Positions 1-8,769 are shown, counted from the stretch's first letter. The stretch is 64,000 nucleotides of DNA from Sandaracinobacteroides sp039808025 (GCA_039808025.1 JBDHSK010000002.1:186001-250000), one strand, 5' to 3'. Translations and numbers: made by a program. Notes: generated from the letters alone by a model not told the origin.

Positions 1-504
1 TGGCTCCCGGTTCGAGGTGGCGACAACCGTAACCCCGGCAGCAAACATCGCCGTGAACAGCCGCGACAGGATCATCGCATCGGCGATGTTGGTGACCACC
101 AGTTCATCAAAAGCCAGCAACCTGGCCTCCGCCGACCATTGAGCCGCCACCGGGCCGATCGGGTCGCCCTGATGCCGCTCGCGTTGCTGCTGGATGCGGG
201 CATGGGTTTCCAGCATGAACTGGTGAAAATGGATGCGGCGCTTGGGTGTGCAGTCGGCATGATGGAAGAACAGATCCATCAGCATCGACTTGCCGCGCCC
301 CACACCTCCCCACAGATAGATGCCGCGCGGCGCCGGCGACGATGCGCCACCGAACAGCCGCTGCAACAGCCCGCGGTGCGGAGGAGTCGCCGTCAGTTGC
401 CTCGCCAGCTGATCCAGCCGCACGGCAACGGCGCGCTGGGCGTCATCGGGCTTCAGTTCGCCACCCGCCACCAGTGCATCATAGGCCGCAAGCATCGTCG
501 TCAT
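1..504 (-). CDS. zapE: Cell division protein ZapE, AFG1-family ATPase (partial)
   Basis: This is the N-terminal 168 codons of an AFG1/ZapE P-loop ATPase; the 3' end lies outside the window. The protein starts MTTMLAAYDALVAGGELKPD and carries the family's Walker A (GGVGRGKSMLMD) followed by the FFHHADCTPKRRIHFHQFM stretch typical of the family. A Walker B-like LLAFDELVVTNIADAM and a VATSNREP sensor-1 region lie near the window edge. ZapE is an ATPase linked to the divisome and to membrane protein turnover. The ATG overlaps the stop of the upstream thioesterase gene by 4 bp (ATGA), which suggests translational coupling. Malate dehydrogenase often follows in relatives, but it cannot be seen here. 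Confidence 0.93.
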   Translation of the reverse strand, partial: MTTMLAAYDALVAGGELKPDDAQRAVAVRLDQLARQLTATPPHRGLLQRLFGGASSPAPRGIYLWGGVGRGKSMLMDLFFHHADCTPKRRIHFHQFMLETHARIQQQRERHQGDPIGPVAAQWSAEARLLAFDELVVTNIADAMILSRLFTAMFAAGVTVVATSNREP

Positions 505-947
505 GGGGCAAGCCTGATCCGCCGCATGATGCCATTCCAGCGGACAATGGGCTTGTCGTGCTGCCACAACATTCCTTCCAGGAACGCCAGACGGCCAGTT
601 TCATGAACCACCCGGCCCGCCGCTTCGAGAGGAGGGCCGACCTGACCGATCGCCAGAAAATCTGTGGCGCAATGCACCGTAACCGCCGGTGCTGCCTCGG
701 GGTCTCCGCCGCTCAGCACTGCAAACAGCGCAACATCGACGAACGCCATCAGGAAACCGCCATGCAGGTTGCCGATCCGGTTGGCATGTTGCGGCAAGGT
801 GGCAATCCCCACCCGCAGCTGAGGGTCTGCAGCGGTGGGCGGGTAACAATATACATCGCCTATCAGGCCGACAAATCCGCCATCTCCGGCAATACGCCAG
901 CGGCGCCAACCGTCGAACACGGCATGGGCAGAACCGGGATCAGGCAA
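501..947 (-). CDS. PaaI-family hotdog thioesterase
   Basis: This 148-residue protein is a single hotdog domain of the PaaI/YdiI acyl-CoA thioesterase type. The signature NRIGNLHGGFLMAFVDVALF (HGG motif, about residues 57-76) sits on the central helix, and TVHCATDFLAIGQVGPPLEA matches the following strands. Such enzymes hydrolyse acyl- or aryl-CoA thioesters; the substrate here cannot be deduced. It lies between the SPOR-domain lipoprotein gene and zapE on the same strand and overlaps zapE by 4 bp, so it is probably the penultimate gene of the sdh transcription unit. No signal peptide is visible, so it should be cytoplasmic. Confidence 0.85.
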   Translation of the reverse strand: MPDPGSAHAVFDGWRRWRIAGDGGFVGLIGDVYCYPPTAADPQLRVGIATLPQHANRIGNLHGGFLMAFVDVALFAVLSGGDPEAAPAVTVHCATDFLAIGQVGPPLEAAGRVVHETGRLAFLEGMLWQHDKPIVRWNGIMRRIRLAP

Positions 948-948
948 T

Positions 949-1842
949 TCAGTTACTCACGGGTGCACAGGCAACACCGGCCGAAGTGGCCACTGCGCAC
1001 AGCCGCGTCACCTCGGTGCGGGGAAGCGGATCTGCCGTCTGCAACCGCACAAGTCCGCCCTGCCCCGAGGCCGGCACATAGTGCGGACGCTGTCCGGCAA
1101 GTGCAGGCATCTGCCGGCCGATGGCCTGCCACGCCGCTTCGGCGCGCCGGCGGCTGGAATAGGCGCCAAGCTGCAACCGCCAGAGGCCAGAGGCACTGTC
1201 TGGCGCAGCGGTTGCCGCCCGGACCGGGCCAGTGGTTGCTGCACTGCTGGCTAAAACAGTTGCGGATGCAAGTGCTGTCACAGCACCAGGCGATGGCGGC
1301 CCGGCAAAAGCCACATCCAGCCTGGCAAGGGCCGCAGCCGCCGAATCCAGAAACTGCGCCGGAGGAAGTGATGCCATGTGCGGGGCGATTTCGGCTGCCA
1401 TCGCACAAAAGGCGGCTTGGGCGGGTGGCCAGGCGAAGTAATTGTAAACGCGCGTCATATGGGTATCAACGCCATGGCTTTCCTGCCCGTAACGGGCCTC
1501 CTCGTTGGTAAAGGCCCGCGACAGGTCGGCGGCATGCACTTTGAGGAACTGGTTGTAACTGGCCGCCAGTGCCGAACCAGTGCGATGCCGGCAGCCGATT
1601 GCCGCCACATTGAGGGCCGACCGCAGGTGCCATGCCGCCTCAAGCTGATCCAGCCCCTGATTCACCGGACCACCCGGCGGCGGCTGCACTGCTGGCGCTG
1701 CCGGGGCCGGTGGCGGTAGTGGGGCTGCCGTCGGATGCGCCACTGGCTGCTGGGCACATGACGCCACAAGTGCAAGAAGCAAGGCACTGCCCGGCAGGTT
1801 TGGCAGACGCTGCCAGACCTGCCGGGCAACAGGAATCATCAC
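949..1842 (-). CDS. SPOR-domain lipoprotein
   Basis: This 297-residue protein has an N-terminal hydrophobic stretch ending in a lipobox-like LVASC (about residues 25-29), then a proline/alanine-rich linker. A central region with conserved Trp and Cys is unassigned. The C-terminal SPOR domain (about residues 218-297) begins GLWRLQLGAYSSRRRAEAAW. SPOR domains bind denuded peptidoglycan at division sites, so a periplasmic, outer-membrane-anchored role in cell-wall biology is likely. The start is GTG at 1840-1842, overlapping the sdhB stop (GTGA); an in-frame ATG follows directly. The central domain has no function I recognise. Confidence 0.75.
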   Translation of the reverse strand: MMIPVARQVWQRLPNLPGSALLLALVASCAQQPVAHPTAAPLPPPAPAAPAVQPPPGGPVNQGLDQLEAAWHLRSALNVAAIGCRHRTGSALAASYNQFLKVHAADLSRAFTNEEARYGQESHGVDTHMTRVYNYFAWPPAQAAFCAMAAEIAPHMASLPPAQFLDSAAAALARLDVAFAGPPSPGAVTALASATVLASSAATTGPVRAATAAPDSASGLWRLQLGAYSSRRRAEAAWQAIGRQMPALAGQRPHYVPASGQGGLVRLQTADPLPRTEVTRLCAVATSAGVACAPVSN

Positions 1843-2621
1843 AATGCCCGCTCGACCATCATTTTCTTGATTTCGGCGATCGCCTTCGCCGGGTTCAGCC
1901 CCTTGGGGCAGACATCGGTACAGTTCATGATGGTATGGCAGCGATAGAGACGGAACGGGTCCTCGAGATCATCAAGACGCTCGCCCGTCATCTCGTCACG
2001 GCTGTCGGCCAGCCAGCGATAGGCCTGCAACAATATGGCCGGCCCCAGATAGCGGTCGGAATTCCACCAGTAGCTGGGGCACGAGGTAGAGCAGCAGGCG
2101 CACAGGATGCATTCATAAAGGCCGTCGAGTTTTTCACGGTCTTCCGGAGATTGCAGACGCTCGGCCATCGCCGGCTCGGGCGACACCGTCTGCAACCATG
2201 GCTTGATCGAGGCATATTGCGCATAGAAATGCGTCATGTCGGGCACCAGATCCTTCACCACTTCCATGTGGGGAAGCGGCGTGATCCGCACATCACCCTT
2301 TTCCTTTTCGATGGCGTGAATGCAGGCCAGGGTGTTGGTTCCATCGATATTCATGGCGCACGACCCGCAGATCCCCTCGCGGCACGAACGTCGGAAGGTC
2401 AGCGTCGGGTCGAGTTCTGATTTGATCTTGATGAGGGCATCAAGCACCATCGGACCGCAATCATCGAGATCGATGGTATAGGTGTCGTAGCGCGGGTTTT
2501 CCTCGTCGTCGGGTGACCAGCGATAGATCTTGAAGGTTCGCGGTCGCTTGGCATTGGCCACTGCATGGGTGCGGCCCTTGCCGTTGATCTTGCTGTTGGC
2601 GGGAAGTGTGAATTCAGCCAT
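1839..2621 (-). CDS. sdhB: Succinate dehydrogenase iron-sulfur subunit
   Basis: SdhB (260 residues) carries the three Fe-S clusters that pass electrons from the flavin to ubiquinone. The [2Fe-2S] ligands lie in CREGICGSCAMNIDG (with a later Cys in LACIHAI). The C-terminal CILCACCSTSCPSYWW and CHTIMNCTDVCPKGLNP hold the [4Fe-4S] and [3Fe-4S] ligands. The start MAEFTLPANSK at 2619-2621 is preceded by GAGGG at a good distance, so an upstream in-frame ATG at 2657 is rejected. It is the last gene of sdhCDAB and overlaps the downstream lipoprotein gene by 4 bp. The enzyme sits on the cytoplasmic face of the inner membrane. Confidence 0.98.
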   Translation of the reverse strand: MAEFTLPANSKINGKGRTHAVANAKRPRTFKIYRWSPDDEENPRYDTYTIDLDDCGPMVLDALIKIKSELDPTLTFRRSCREGICGSCAMNIDGTNTLACIHAIEKEKGDVRITPLPHMEVVKDLVPDMTHFYAQYASIKPWLQTVSPEPAMAERLQSPEDREKLDGLYECILCACCSTSCPSYWWNSDRYLGPAILLQAYRWLADSRDEMTGERLDDLEDPFRLYRCHTIMNCTDVCPKGLNPAKAIAEIKKMMVERAL

Positions 2622-2631
2622 TGTTATACCC

Positions 2632-4434
2632 TCAGTACACCCGCTTCTTGGGTTCAATATAGGCGATCTCGTCGGTTAGCGTATGGTTGTGGACCGGCCG
2701 GTAGTCGATCCGCGACGCTCCGCCCTTGCCACCCCAGCCATCGAACCAGGCCAGCGTGTGCTTCATCCAGTTGGCGTCATCGCGATCGGGATAATCCTCG
2801 CGGGCGTGGGCGCCACGGCTTTCCTTGCGGTTGATGGCGCCGCGAATGGTCACCTGAGCCTGCGCGATCAGGTTATCGAGCTCCATCGTCTCAACCAGGT
2901 CGGTGTTCCAGATCAGCGAGCGATCGGTCACCTTGATGTCCTGCATCGAGGCATAAACCTTGTCGAGCTCGACGATACCATCGGCCAGATGCTCTTCGGT
3001 GCGGAACACCGCGCAGTGGCTCTGCATGGTGCGCTGCATCTTCTCGCGGATGTGGGCGGTATCTGACCCGCCGTTGGCATGGCGGAAATGATCGAGCCGC
3101 GACAAGGCGAAATCCGCCGAATCCGCTGCCAGCGGCCGGTGCGCCGACCCGGGCTTCACCAGTTCGGCGATCCGGTGGGCTGTGGCGCGACCGAACACCA
3201 CCAGGTCGATCAGGCTGTTCGACCCCAGCCGGTTGGCCCCATGCACCGAGACGCAGGCAGCCTCACCTACTGCAAACAGTCCGGGCACCGGCGTATCGGG
3301 GTTGCCGTCTACCAGGTTCATCACTTCGCCGTGATAGTTCGTCTGGATACCGCCCATGTTGTAGTGGGTGGTGGGAACCACCGGCAGCGGTTCGCGGGTC
3401 AGATCGACGCCAGCGAAAATCTTGCCGCTTTCGGTGATTCCGGGAAGCCTCTCATGCAGGATCTTCGGATCGATATGGTCGAGGTGCAGGAAGATGTGAT
3501 CCTTGTTCTTGCCTACCCCCCGGCCCTCGCGGATCTCGATCGACATGGCGCGCGATACCACGTCACGGCTGGCGAGATCCTTGGCGGAAGGGGCATAGCG
3601 CTCCATGAAACGCTCCCCTTCCGAGTTGGTGAGATAGCCGCCCTCGCCGCGCGCCCCTTCGGTGATCAGCACCCCGGCGCCATAGATGCCGGTGGGGTGG
3701 AACTGCACGAACTCCATGTCCTGCAGCGGCAGGCCGGCCCGCAGCACCATGCCGCCACCGTCACCGGTGCAGGTATGGGCCGACGTCGCCGAGAAATAGG
3801 CACGCCCGTAGCCACCGGTCGCCAGCACCGTGGCGTGGCTGCGGAAGCGGTGGATGGTGCCATCGGCCAGGCACAGGGCGATCACCCCCCGGCACGCACC
3901 ATTTTCCATGATTAGGTCGATTGCGAAATATTCGATGAAAAAGTCGGCATCATACTTCAGGCTCTGCTGATAGAGCGCGTGCAGCATGGCGTGACCGGTG
4001 CGGTCGGCAGCGGCGCAGGTGCGCTGGGCCGGCGGCCCTGCCCCCATGTTCTGCATCATGCCGCCAAACGGCCGCTGGTAGATCTTGCCTTCGGGGGTAC
4101 GGCTGAAGGGCACCCCGGCATGTTCGAGTTCGTAAACGGCGGCCGGGGCTTCGCGCACCATATACTCGATGGCGTCCTGGTCGCCCAGCCAGTCAGACCC
4201 TTTCACGGTATCGTACATGTGCCACGACCAGTGGTCGGGCCCCATGTTGCCAAGGCTTGCGGCAATGCCGCCCTGCGCCGCCACCGTGTGGCTGCGGGTG
4301 GGGAACACCTTGGTGATGCAGGCGGTTTTCAGCCCGGCGCCGGCAATTCCCATGGTGGCGCGCAGACCGGAGCCGCCGGCCCCCACCACCACGGCGTCAT
4401 AGACATGATCGACAATCTTGTAGGCGTCCGACAT
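2632..4434 (-). CDS. sdhA: Succinate dehydrogenase flavoprotein subunit
   Basis: SdhA (600 residues, normal length) oxidises succinate to fumarate using covalently bound FAD. The N-terminal dinucleotide-binding VVVGAGGSGLRA and the FAD-attachment region TRSHTVAAQGG (His49) are present. So are HPTGIYGAGVLITEGARGEGG, the active-site region ASRDVVSRAM and the C-terminal DDANWMKHTLAWFDG. The start MSDAYKIVDHVYD was chosen because it overlaps the sdhD stop by one base (TGATG); a 705-codon reading from 4749 would run through sdhD. The gap to sdhB is 10 bp. Confidence 0.98.
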   Translation of the reverse strand: MSDAYKIVDHVYDAVVVGAGGSGLRATMGIAGAGLKTACITKVFPTRSHTVAAQGGIAASLGNMGPDHWSWHMYDTVKGSDWLGDQDAIEYMVREAPAAVYELEHAGVPFSRTPEGKIYQRPFGGMMQNMGAGPPAQRTCAAADRTGHAMLHALYQQSLKYDADFFIEYFAIDLIMENGACRGVIALCLADGTIHRFRSHATVLATGGYGRAYFSATSAHTCTGDGGGMVLRAGLPLQDMEFVQFHPTGIYGAGVLITEGARGEGGYLTNSEGERFMERYAPSAKDLASRDVVSRAMSIEIREGRGVGKNKDHIFLHLDHIDPKILHERLPGITESGKIFAGVDLTREPLPVVPTTHYNMGGIQTNYHGEVMNLVDGNPDTPVPGLFAVGEAACVSVHGANRLGSNSLIDLVVFGRATAHRIAELVKPGSAHRPLAADSADFALSRLDHFRHANGGSDTAHIREKMQRTMQSHCAVFRTEEHLADGIVELDKVYASMQDIKVTDRSLIWNTDLVETMELDNLIAQAQVTIRGAINRKESRGAHAREDYPDRDDANWMKHTLAWFDGWGGKGGASRIDYRPVHNHTLTDEIAYIEPKKRVY

Positions 4435-4829
4435 CAACGCGCTCCGAATGCAATGGCCAGCACGGAAAAGATGCTTGCCGCACCCAGTGCCAGAAGGAAG
4501 AAACTGAGGGCGGTAAGCGCAATCAGCTTCCACCCATCGGAATGGACATAATCCTCGATGAATACCTGGAAGCCCAGCCGGGCGTGCCAGAAAGTTGAGA
4601 GGATCATCAGCACCAGAGGAATGGCCACCAGCGGCTGGGCGATCCACGCTGTAACCGTCGCATGGTCGAGCGACGGCAACAGCAGCAGCGACGCCACGAA
4701 CCACAGCAGCAATGTGAAATTGCCAACGGCCGTCACCCGCACCAGCCACCAGTGATGCACGCCCGCCTTCGCCGAACCGAGCCCGCGCGCCCGCTTCATG
4801 TCTGAGGAACTGTGGAAGCGCGATGCCAT
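4434..4829 (-). CDS. sdhD: Succinate dehydrogenase membrane anchor subunit SdhD
   Basis: This 131-residue protein has three hydrophobic segments (about residues 33-54, 60-82 and 95-125), as expected for an SdhD cytochrome b anchor. HARLGFQVFIEDYVHSDGWK contains the conserved His, Asp and Tyr region that contributes to haem and quinone binding in the family. Together with SdhC it anchors SdhAB to the inner membrane. Its ATG overlaps the sdhC stop by one base, and its stop overlaps the sdhA start by one base, a tightly coupled arrangement that supports equal subunit synthesis. Confidence 0.95.
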   Translation of the reverse strand: MASRFHSSSDMKRARGLGSAKAGVHHWWLVRVTAVGNFTLLLWFVASLLLLPSLDHATVTAWIAQPLVAIPLVLMILSTFWHARLGFQVFIEDYVHSDGWKLIALTALSFFLLALGAASIFSVLAIAFGAR

Positions 4830-5224
4830 CAGATTGCCCCCCTTGAAACCAGAACGGCCGCCCAGAACAAGGCCGTCAGAACGAGGCCCATGACCCAGGT
4901 GGCAGTGGCGACCCGCTTGGTGGTGCGTTTGTCAAAGCCCCAGACGGTATCCATGATCAGGTGGCGAACCCCCGAACACAGGTGCTGAAACGCACTCCAG
5001 CTAAGGCCCACCAGCACCAGCCAGCCCACCGGGCTGGTGGCGCATGCAACGAACAGCTTGTAGGCATCAGCGCTGGTAGCCGCTGCCACCAGCCACCAGG
5101 TGAGGAGACTGAGGCCGCCGAACAACAGGGCAGCACCCGTTGCCCGGTGGAGGATCGACATGGTCATGTGCACCCGCCATCTCCAGATGGACAGGTGCGG
5201 CGATAATGGTCGGCTGCTCGCCAT
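4829..5224 (-). CDS. sdhC: Succinate dehydrogenase cytochrome b556 subunit SdhC
   Basis: This 131-residue membrane subunit starts MASSRPLSPHLSIWRWRVHM, matching the family's RPLSPHL.IYR signature. SILHRATG follows (the Ser and Arg of the quinone site), and HLCSGVRHLIMDTVWGF carries the haem-ligand His. Three transmembrane helices are visible. The ATG at 5222-5224 has an AGGGA sequence upstream and is preferred over an in-frame ATG at 5293, whose extension is not family-like. It is the first gene of the sdh operon; the 163 bp upstream to merR should hold the promoter, but I see no strong consensus there. Confidence 0.95.
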   Translation of the reverse strand: MASSRPLSPHLSIWRWRVHMTMSILHRATGAALLFGGLSLLTWWLVAAATSADAYKLFVACATSPVGWLVLVGLSWSAFQHLCSGVRHLIMDTVWGFDKRTTKRVATATWVMGLVLTALFWAAVLVSRGAI

Positions 5225-5387
5225 GGTCGCGGTTCGTCCCTTGCAATTTTCCGTTACATCAAATGCATTGGGACGAAATGACCGGCCTTGCAACCATCAT
5301 TCCTTGCAAATCTGACTAAAAGCGGCTTTCCCGTCACAGTGTTGCGGGAAAAACGCCGCCACTCGCCGTCAGGCGACAAAAACGCTG

Positions 5388-5825
5388 TCAGGCCACAAGA
5401 GCGTCAGCCAGTCGCTCCCGCAGCCGGCGAAGCGCCAACGTCATGTCAGGGGTAAGAGAGGGGGGAGCGGCAGGCGGTACCGACTCGTCTGTCACAGGCT
5501 CTGTCACAGGCTCTGGCACGGGCAGGACGCCACCTTTGGCCAGCTCCGGCAGCCTGGCAGCGCCATGGGCCTGAATCAGTTTCTGCACGCCCTTCACCGT
5601 CATGCCCTCTTTGTGGAGAAGGATATGCAGGGCTGCCGCCAGCTCGACATCGGCGGGCCGGTAATATCGGCGGTTGCCGCCACGCTGCAGCGGCTTCAAC
5701 TGCGGAAAACGCGTCTCCCAGAAGCGCAGAACATGTGCCGGAACGCCGATTTCCTCGGAAACTTCGCGGATGGTGCGAAATGCTCCGGGCGCCTTCCCGT
5801 CTACGATATCACCTGACCCCGCCAT
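5388..5825 (-). CDS. MerR-family transcriptional regulator
   Basis: This 145-residue protein has an N-terminal MerR winged-helix DNA-binding domain (about residues 15-85). Characteristic pieces are FRTIREVSEEIGVPAHVLRFW, ETRFPQLKPL and GGNRRYYRPADVELAAAL. The C-terminal part is proline-rich, ends in a short helical tail and has no effector domain or metal-binding cysteines. This short MerR protein is a constant companion of ihfA in alphaproteobacteria; its regulon is unknown. The start overlaps the ihfA stop by one base (TGATG), so it is co-translated. Confidence 0.9.
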   Translation of the reverse strand: MAGSGDIVDGKAPGAFRTIREVSEEIGVPAHVLRFWETRFPQLKPLQRGGNRRYYRPADVELAAALHILLHKEGMTVKGVQKLIQAHGAARLPELAKGGVLPVPEPVTEPVTDESVPPAAPPSLTPDMTLALRRLRERLADALVA

Positions 5826-6157
5826 CAGCCGTTGTTGATCCGGTCGCGCATGATCTGGCTGGGCCGGAACGTCAGCACCGTGCGCGGTTCGATCGGCACT
5901 TCAACCCCGGTCTTGGGGTTGCGGCCAACCCGCAAGCCCTTGCGGCGCAGCATGAAGCTTCCAAAAGAAGACAGTTTCACGTTGCCACCAGCCAGCAGCG
6001 CTGCGGTGATGCCATCAAGCACCTGCTCGACAAACTCTGAGGATTCAGAGCGCGACAGGCCAATTTCCCGATGCAGCTGATCGGCAATGTCGGCCCGCGT
6101 AAGGGTCGGCCCCTGCGGGACCGCCGCTACCTGATAAGATTGCTGTTGCTTTGCCAT
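5825..6157 (-). CDS. ihfA: Integration host factor subunit alpha
   Basis: IHF alpha (110 residues) is a DNA-bending histone-like protein that pairs with IHF beta. LTRADIADQLHREIGLSRSE and LLAGGNVKLSSFGSFMLRRK match the dimerisation helices. The beta-arm region GRNPKTGVEVPIEPRTVLTF contains the conserved GRNP motif with the intercalating proline. The N-terminus has about 18 extra residues (Gln-rich) before the normal LTRADI start; no internal ATG would shorten it. It lies 185 bp downstream of fabH and overlaps merR, an arrangement typical for alphaproteobacteria. Confidence 0.96.
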   Translation of the reverse strand: MAKQQQSYQVAAVPQGPTLTRADIADQLHREIGLSRSESSEFVEQVLDGITAALLAGGNVKLSSFGSFMLRRKGLRVGRNPKTGVEVPIEPRTVLTFRPSQIMRDRINNG

Positions 6158-6245
6158 CGATTCGCCCCCCGGCTACTACCGAATCACTGGTAACCCGATT
6201 TTGCTGAAAGGCATGCTAAACTTTTGCAGGGCAACAGGAAAGCTT

Positions 6246-6274
6246 TATAATGAAATAGGCAAATCTCTGCACAA
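6246..6274 (-). promoter_or_regulatory. Candidate ihfA-merR promoter
   Basis: Reading the minus strand, TTGTGC (6274-6269) is followed after 17 bp by ATTATA (6251-6246) inside an AT-rich pocket between fabH and ihfA. Transcription would start roughly 80 bp before the ihfA ATG. The same -10 box reads TATAAT on the other strand, with TTGCAG 16 bp upstream of it. This is a consensus match only; read-through from fabH is also possible. Confidence 0.35.
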
Positions 6275-6342
6275 AATCCAAAATATGTCAGTTTCGAGAT
6301 ACGCAGAACAGGCTGCGCCCGGAAAAATCCTGAAATTACCTG

Positions 6343-7323
6343 TCAATAGCGAACCAGCACCGCACCCCAGGTAAAGCCGCCACCCATCGCTTCCAGCAGG
6401 CAAAGATCGCCTTCACGGATTCGCCCATCTCGCACAGCGCGATCCAGCGCCAGGGGAACCGAGGCCGCCGATGTATTGGCATGTTCGTCAACAGTCATCA
6501 CCACCCGCGACATCGGCACACCCAGTTTTCGCGCCGTTGCCTCGATGATCCGGGCATTGGCCTGATGCGGCACGATCCAGTCGATGGCCGAAGCCGGAAG
6601 TCCGGCCTCGTCAAGCACTTCGTCAACCACGCTGGCCAGATTCTGCACGGCATGGCGGAAAACCTCGCGCCCCTTCATGCGCACCTTGCCAACTGTCCCG
6701 GTACTCCCCGGACCTCCGTCGACATAGAGAAGATCATGGTGGGCGCCATCGGCATGCAGGCGCGTCGCCAGAATCCCGCGGCCGGTATCCGACCCAGTCG
6801 CGGCAGGCTGCCGGTCGAGCACGACGGCACCAGCGCCATCACCAAACAGTACGGCAGTGGCGCGATCCTCCCAGTCGAGGATGCGCGAGAACAGTTCGGC
6901 GCCAATCACCAGCGCCCGCTGAAAGCGCCCGGTATGCAGCAGGCTGTCGGCCACGGTCAGCGCATAGACAAAGCCCGAACATACGGCGGCCACATCAAAA
7001 GCCGCCCCCTGACGAATGCCCAGACGGTGCTGTACTTTGGTGGCGGTGGCCGGAAACGTATCGTCGGGCGTGGCGGTCGCAACGATTACCAGATCGATGC
7101 TGTCAGCACTGACACCGGCTGCAGACATTGCTTGCCGGGAGGCTTCGACCGCCAGATCCGATGTCCTGACATCGGGGGCTGCAATCCGGCGCTCGGCAAT
7201 GCCCGAGCGTTCGCGAATCCATTCGTCGCTGGTTTCAAGCTGGCCCGCCAGTTCAAGATTGGTCACCACCCGTTCTGGCAGGGCGCTGCCGGTGCCGATG
7301 ATGACCGAGCGATAGCTGTTCAT
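6343..7323 (-). CDS. fabH: 3-oxoacyl-ACP synthase III (FabH)
   Basis: FabH (326 residues) condenses acetyl-CoA with malonyl-ACP to start type II fatty-acid synthesis. The catalytic Cys115 lies in AAFDVAAVCSGFVYAL. The His and Asn of the Cys-His-Asn triad are in IVPHQANARII and DEHANTSAASVPLAL. The N-terminus (SVIIGTGSALPERVVTN) is canonical. The ATG overlaps the plsX stop by 4 bp, and the order rpmF-plsX-fabH is the conserved lipid-synthesis operon. The protein is cytoplasmic. Confidence 0.97.
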   Translation of the reverse strand: MNSYRSVIIGTGSALPERVVTNLELAGQLETSDEWIRERSGIAERRIAAPDVRTSDLAVEASRQAMSAAGVSADSIDLVIVATATPDDTFPATATKVQHRLGIRQGAAFDVAAVCSGFVYALTVADSLLHTGRFQRALVIGAELFSRILDWEDRATAVLFGDGAGAVVLDRQPAATGSDTGRGILATRLHADGAHHDLLYVDGGPGSTGTVGKVRMKGREVFRHAVQNLASVVDEVLDEAGLPASAIDWIVPHQANARIIEATARKLGVPMSRVVMTVDEHANTSAASVPLALDRAVRDGRIREGDLCLLEAMGGGFTWGAVLVRY

Positions 7324-8435
7324 TCCGGTTGGCCTGCCGGACTGCCTGATTGGCGCCCTTCCGAATCATCTGGCGAATCATCGGGCGAGCGTCCTGTTCG
7401 ATGAGTGGCAAAATTGGCCATGTCGTCTCGAATCCGCGCGTGAATATCCTGTCGCAGCAGATCATGGGCCACACCGATGGCGTTGGCAAACCCCCGGGCG
7501 TTGGCGCCCCCATGGCTTTTGACCACCACCCCGTTCAGGCCCAGAAAAACCGCGCCGTTATGATTGTTGGGGTCGAGCTGATCGCGCAGCGCCCGCAGGG
7601 CCGAGCGCGACAGCAGATAGCCAAGCTTGGTGAGCATACTCGAACGATAGGCATTGCCAAGCAGACCGGAAACCAGCCGGGCCGTCCCTTCAGCCGTTTT
7701 CAGGGCAATGTTGCCCGAGAATCCGTCAGTAACGATGACATCGGTATTGCCCTGGGCGATACCATTACCTTCGATGTTGCCAACAAATTCCAGCGGCAAT
7801 GCCGTCGCGGCGCGCAGCATCTGCGCGGCATCGCGGATCTCCTCGGTGCCCTTCATGTCTTCTTCGCCGATGTTGAGGAGCGCCACCTTGGGCCTCTCGA
7901 GGCCCAGAACGATGCGGGCAAAGGCGGCCCCCATCACTGCGAACTGCACGAGGTTGACGGCATCACACTCGGTGTTGGCCCCGAGGTCGAGCACAACGGC
8001 ATCGCTTTTCATCGTCGGCATCAGGGCGACCAGCGCCGGCCTGTCGATGCCCTCCATCATCCGCAGCGCCAGTTTCGACATCGCCATCAGGGCGCCGGTA
8101 TTGCCGGCGGAAACCGCAGCGGCGGCCTCGCCACGTTTCACCGAGTCGATCGCCAGCCCCATCGAGGTGCTGCGTGCCCGGCGAATCGCCTGACTGGGCT
8201 TGTCGGTGCCCAGAACCACCCCTTCAACGGGCACGATTTCAGCCTCGGCCGTCATCAGCGGCGCCGCCTGCATGGCCGCGCGGATCGCTGCTTCCTGCCC
8301 GAAAATCCGGAAGCGCAGTTCCGGGTAACGGGCGCGCGCAAGCTCGGCCCCGGCGATGACCACCTCGGGTCCAACATCGCCGCCCATCGCATCAAGTGCG
8401 ATCAACACTGTCTGTCTGGTCGCCGCTCCGGGCAC
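7320..8435 (-). CDS. plsX: Phosphate acyltransferase PlsX
   Basis: PlsX (371 residues) converts acyl-ACP to acyl-phosphate for phospholipid synthesis. The hallmark IALDAMGGDVGPEVVI is near the N-terminus, followed by SAGNTGALMAMSKLAL, LDLGANTECDAVNL and VTDGFSGNIALKT, all family motifs. The start appears to be GTG at 8433-8435, 8 bp after rpmF. A second in-frame GTG nine codons later would give a start closer to the usual length. The C-terminus carries a short Ser/Asp/Pro-rich tail beyond the conserved domain, overlapping fabH by 4 bp. Confidence 0.97.
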   Translation of the reverse strand: MPGAATRQTVLIALDAMGGDVGPEVVIAGAELARARYPELRFRIFGQEAAIRAAMQAAPLMTAEAEIVPVEGVVLGTDKPSQAIRRARSTSMGLAIDSVKRGEAAAAVSAGNTGALMAMSKLALRMMEGIDRPALVALMPTMKSDAVVLDLGANTECDAVNLVQFAVMGAAFARIVLGLERPKVALLNIGEEDMKGTEEIRDAAQMLRAATALPLEFVGNIEGNGIAQGNTDVIVTDGFSGNIALKTAEGTARLVSGLLGNAYRSSMLTKLGYLLSRSALRALRDQLDPNNHNGAVFLGLNGVVVKSHGGANARGFANAIGVAHDLLRQDIHARIRDDMANFATHRTGRSPDDSPDDSEGRQSGSPAGQPE

Positions 8436-8443
8436 CGGAACGG

Positions 8444-8623
8444 TCAGTCGGCCTGGGCGATTACTTCGCGGCCGTCATAGAAACCGCACGACGGGCAGAT
8501 GTGATGGGGCAGCTTCAGCTCTCCGCAATTGCCGCATTCCTGCGGCACCACGGCGGTCAGCGCATGGTGGCTGCGCCGCATGTTGCGCCGGGAAGGCGAA
8601 GTCTTGCGTTTGGGGACGGCCAT
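8444..8623 (-). CDS. rpmF: 50S ribosomal protein L32
   Basis: This 59-residue ribosomal protein starts MAVPKRKTSPSRRNMRRSHH, the invariant L32 N-terminus. It keeps the zinc-ribbon cysteine pairs in ECGNCGELKLPHHICPSCGFY. The start was taken at 8621-8623; a longer frame from 8665 is not family-like. It heads the rpmF-plsX-fabH operon. The 146 bp before it are shared with the divergent MAPEG gene and presumably hold both promoters. Confidence 0.98.
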   Translation of the reverse strand: MAVPKRKTSPSRRNMRRSHHALTAVVPQECGNCGELKLPHHICPSCGFYDGREVIAQAD

Positions 8624-8769
8624 GAGGCACCTTCTTCTTGAAAGAGCAGCATCAGCCCGGCGCACACTGCGCTTTCGCCTTCGCTGCCAGACTACGATGG
8701 ATCGAGCGCGCGGTCATAACGAAAATCCGCGAAAAGGCAAGAGTAGGGGCAAGAGCAAAGGGAAAAGAC

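Noticed and set aside
246..1511. 421-codon open frame on the plus strand
   Set aside because: It is antisense to zapE, the thioesterase and the SPOR lipoprotein, with low-complexity Arg/Pro/Ala-rich composition typical of shadow frames in GC-rich DNA.
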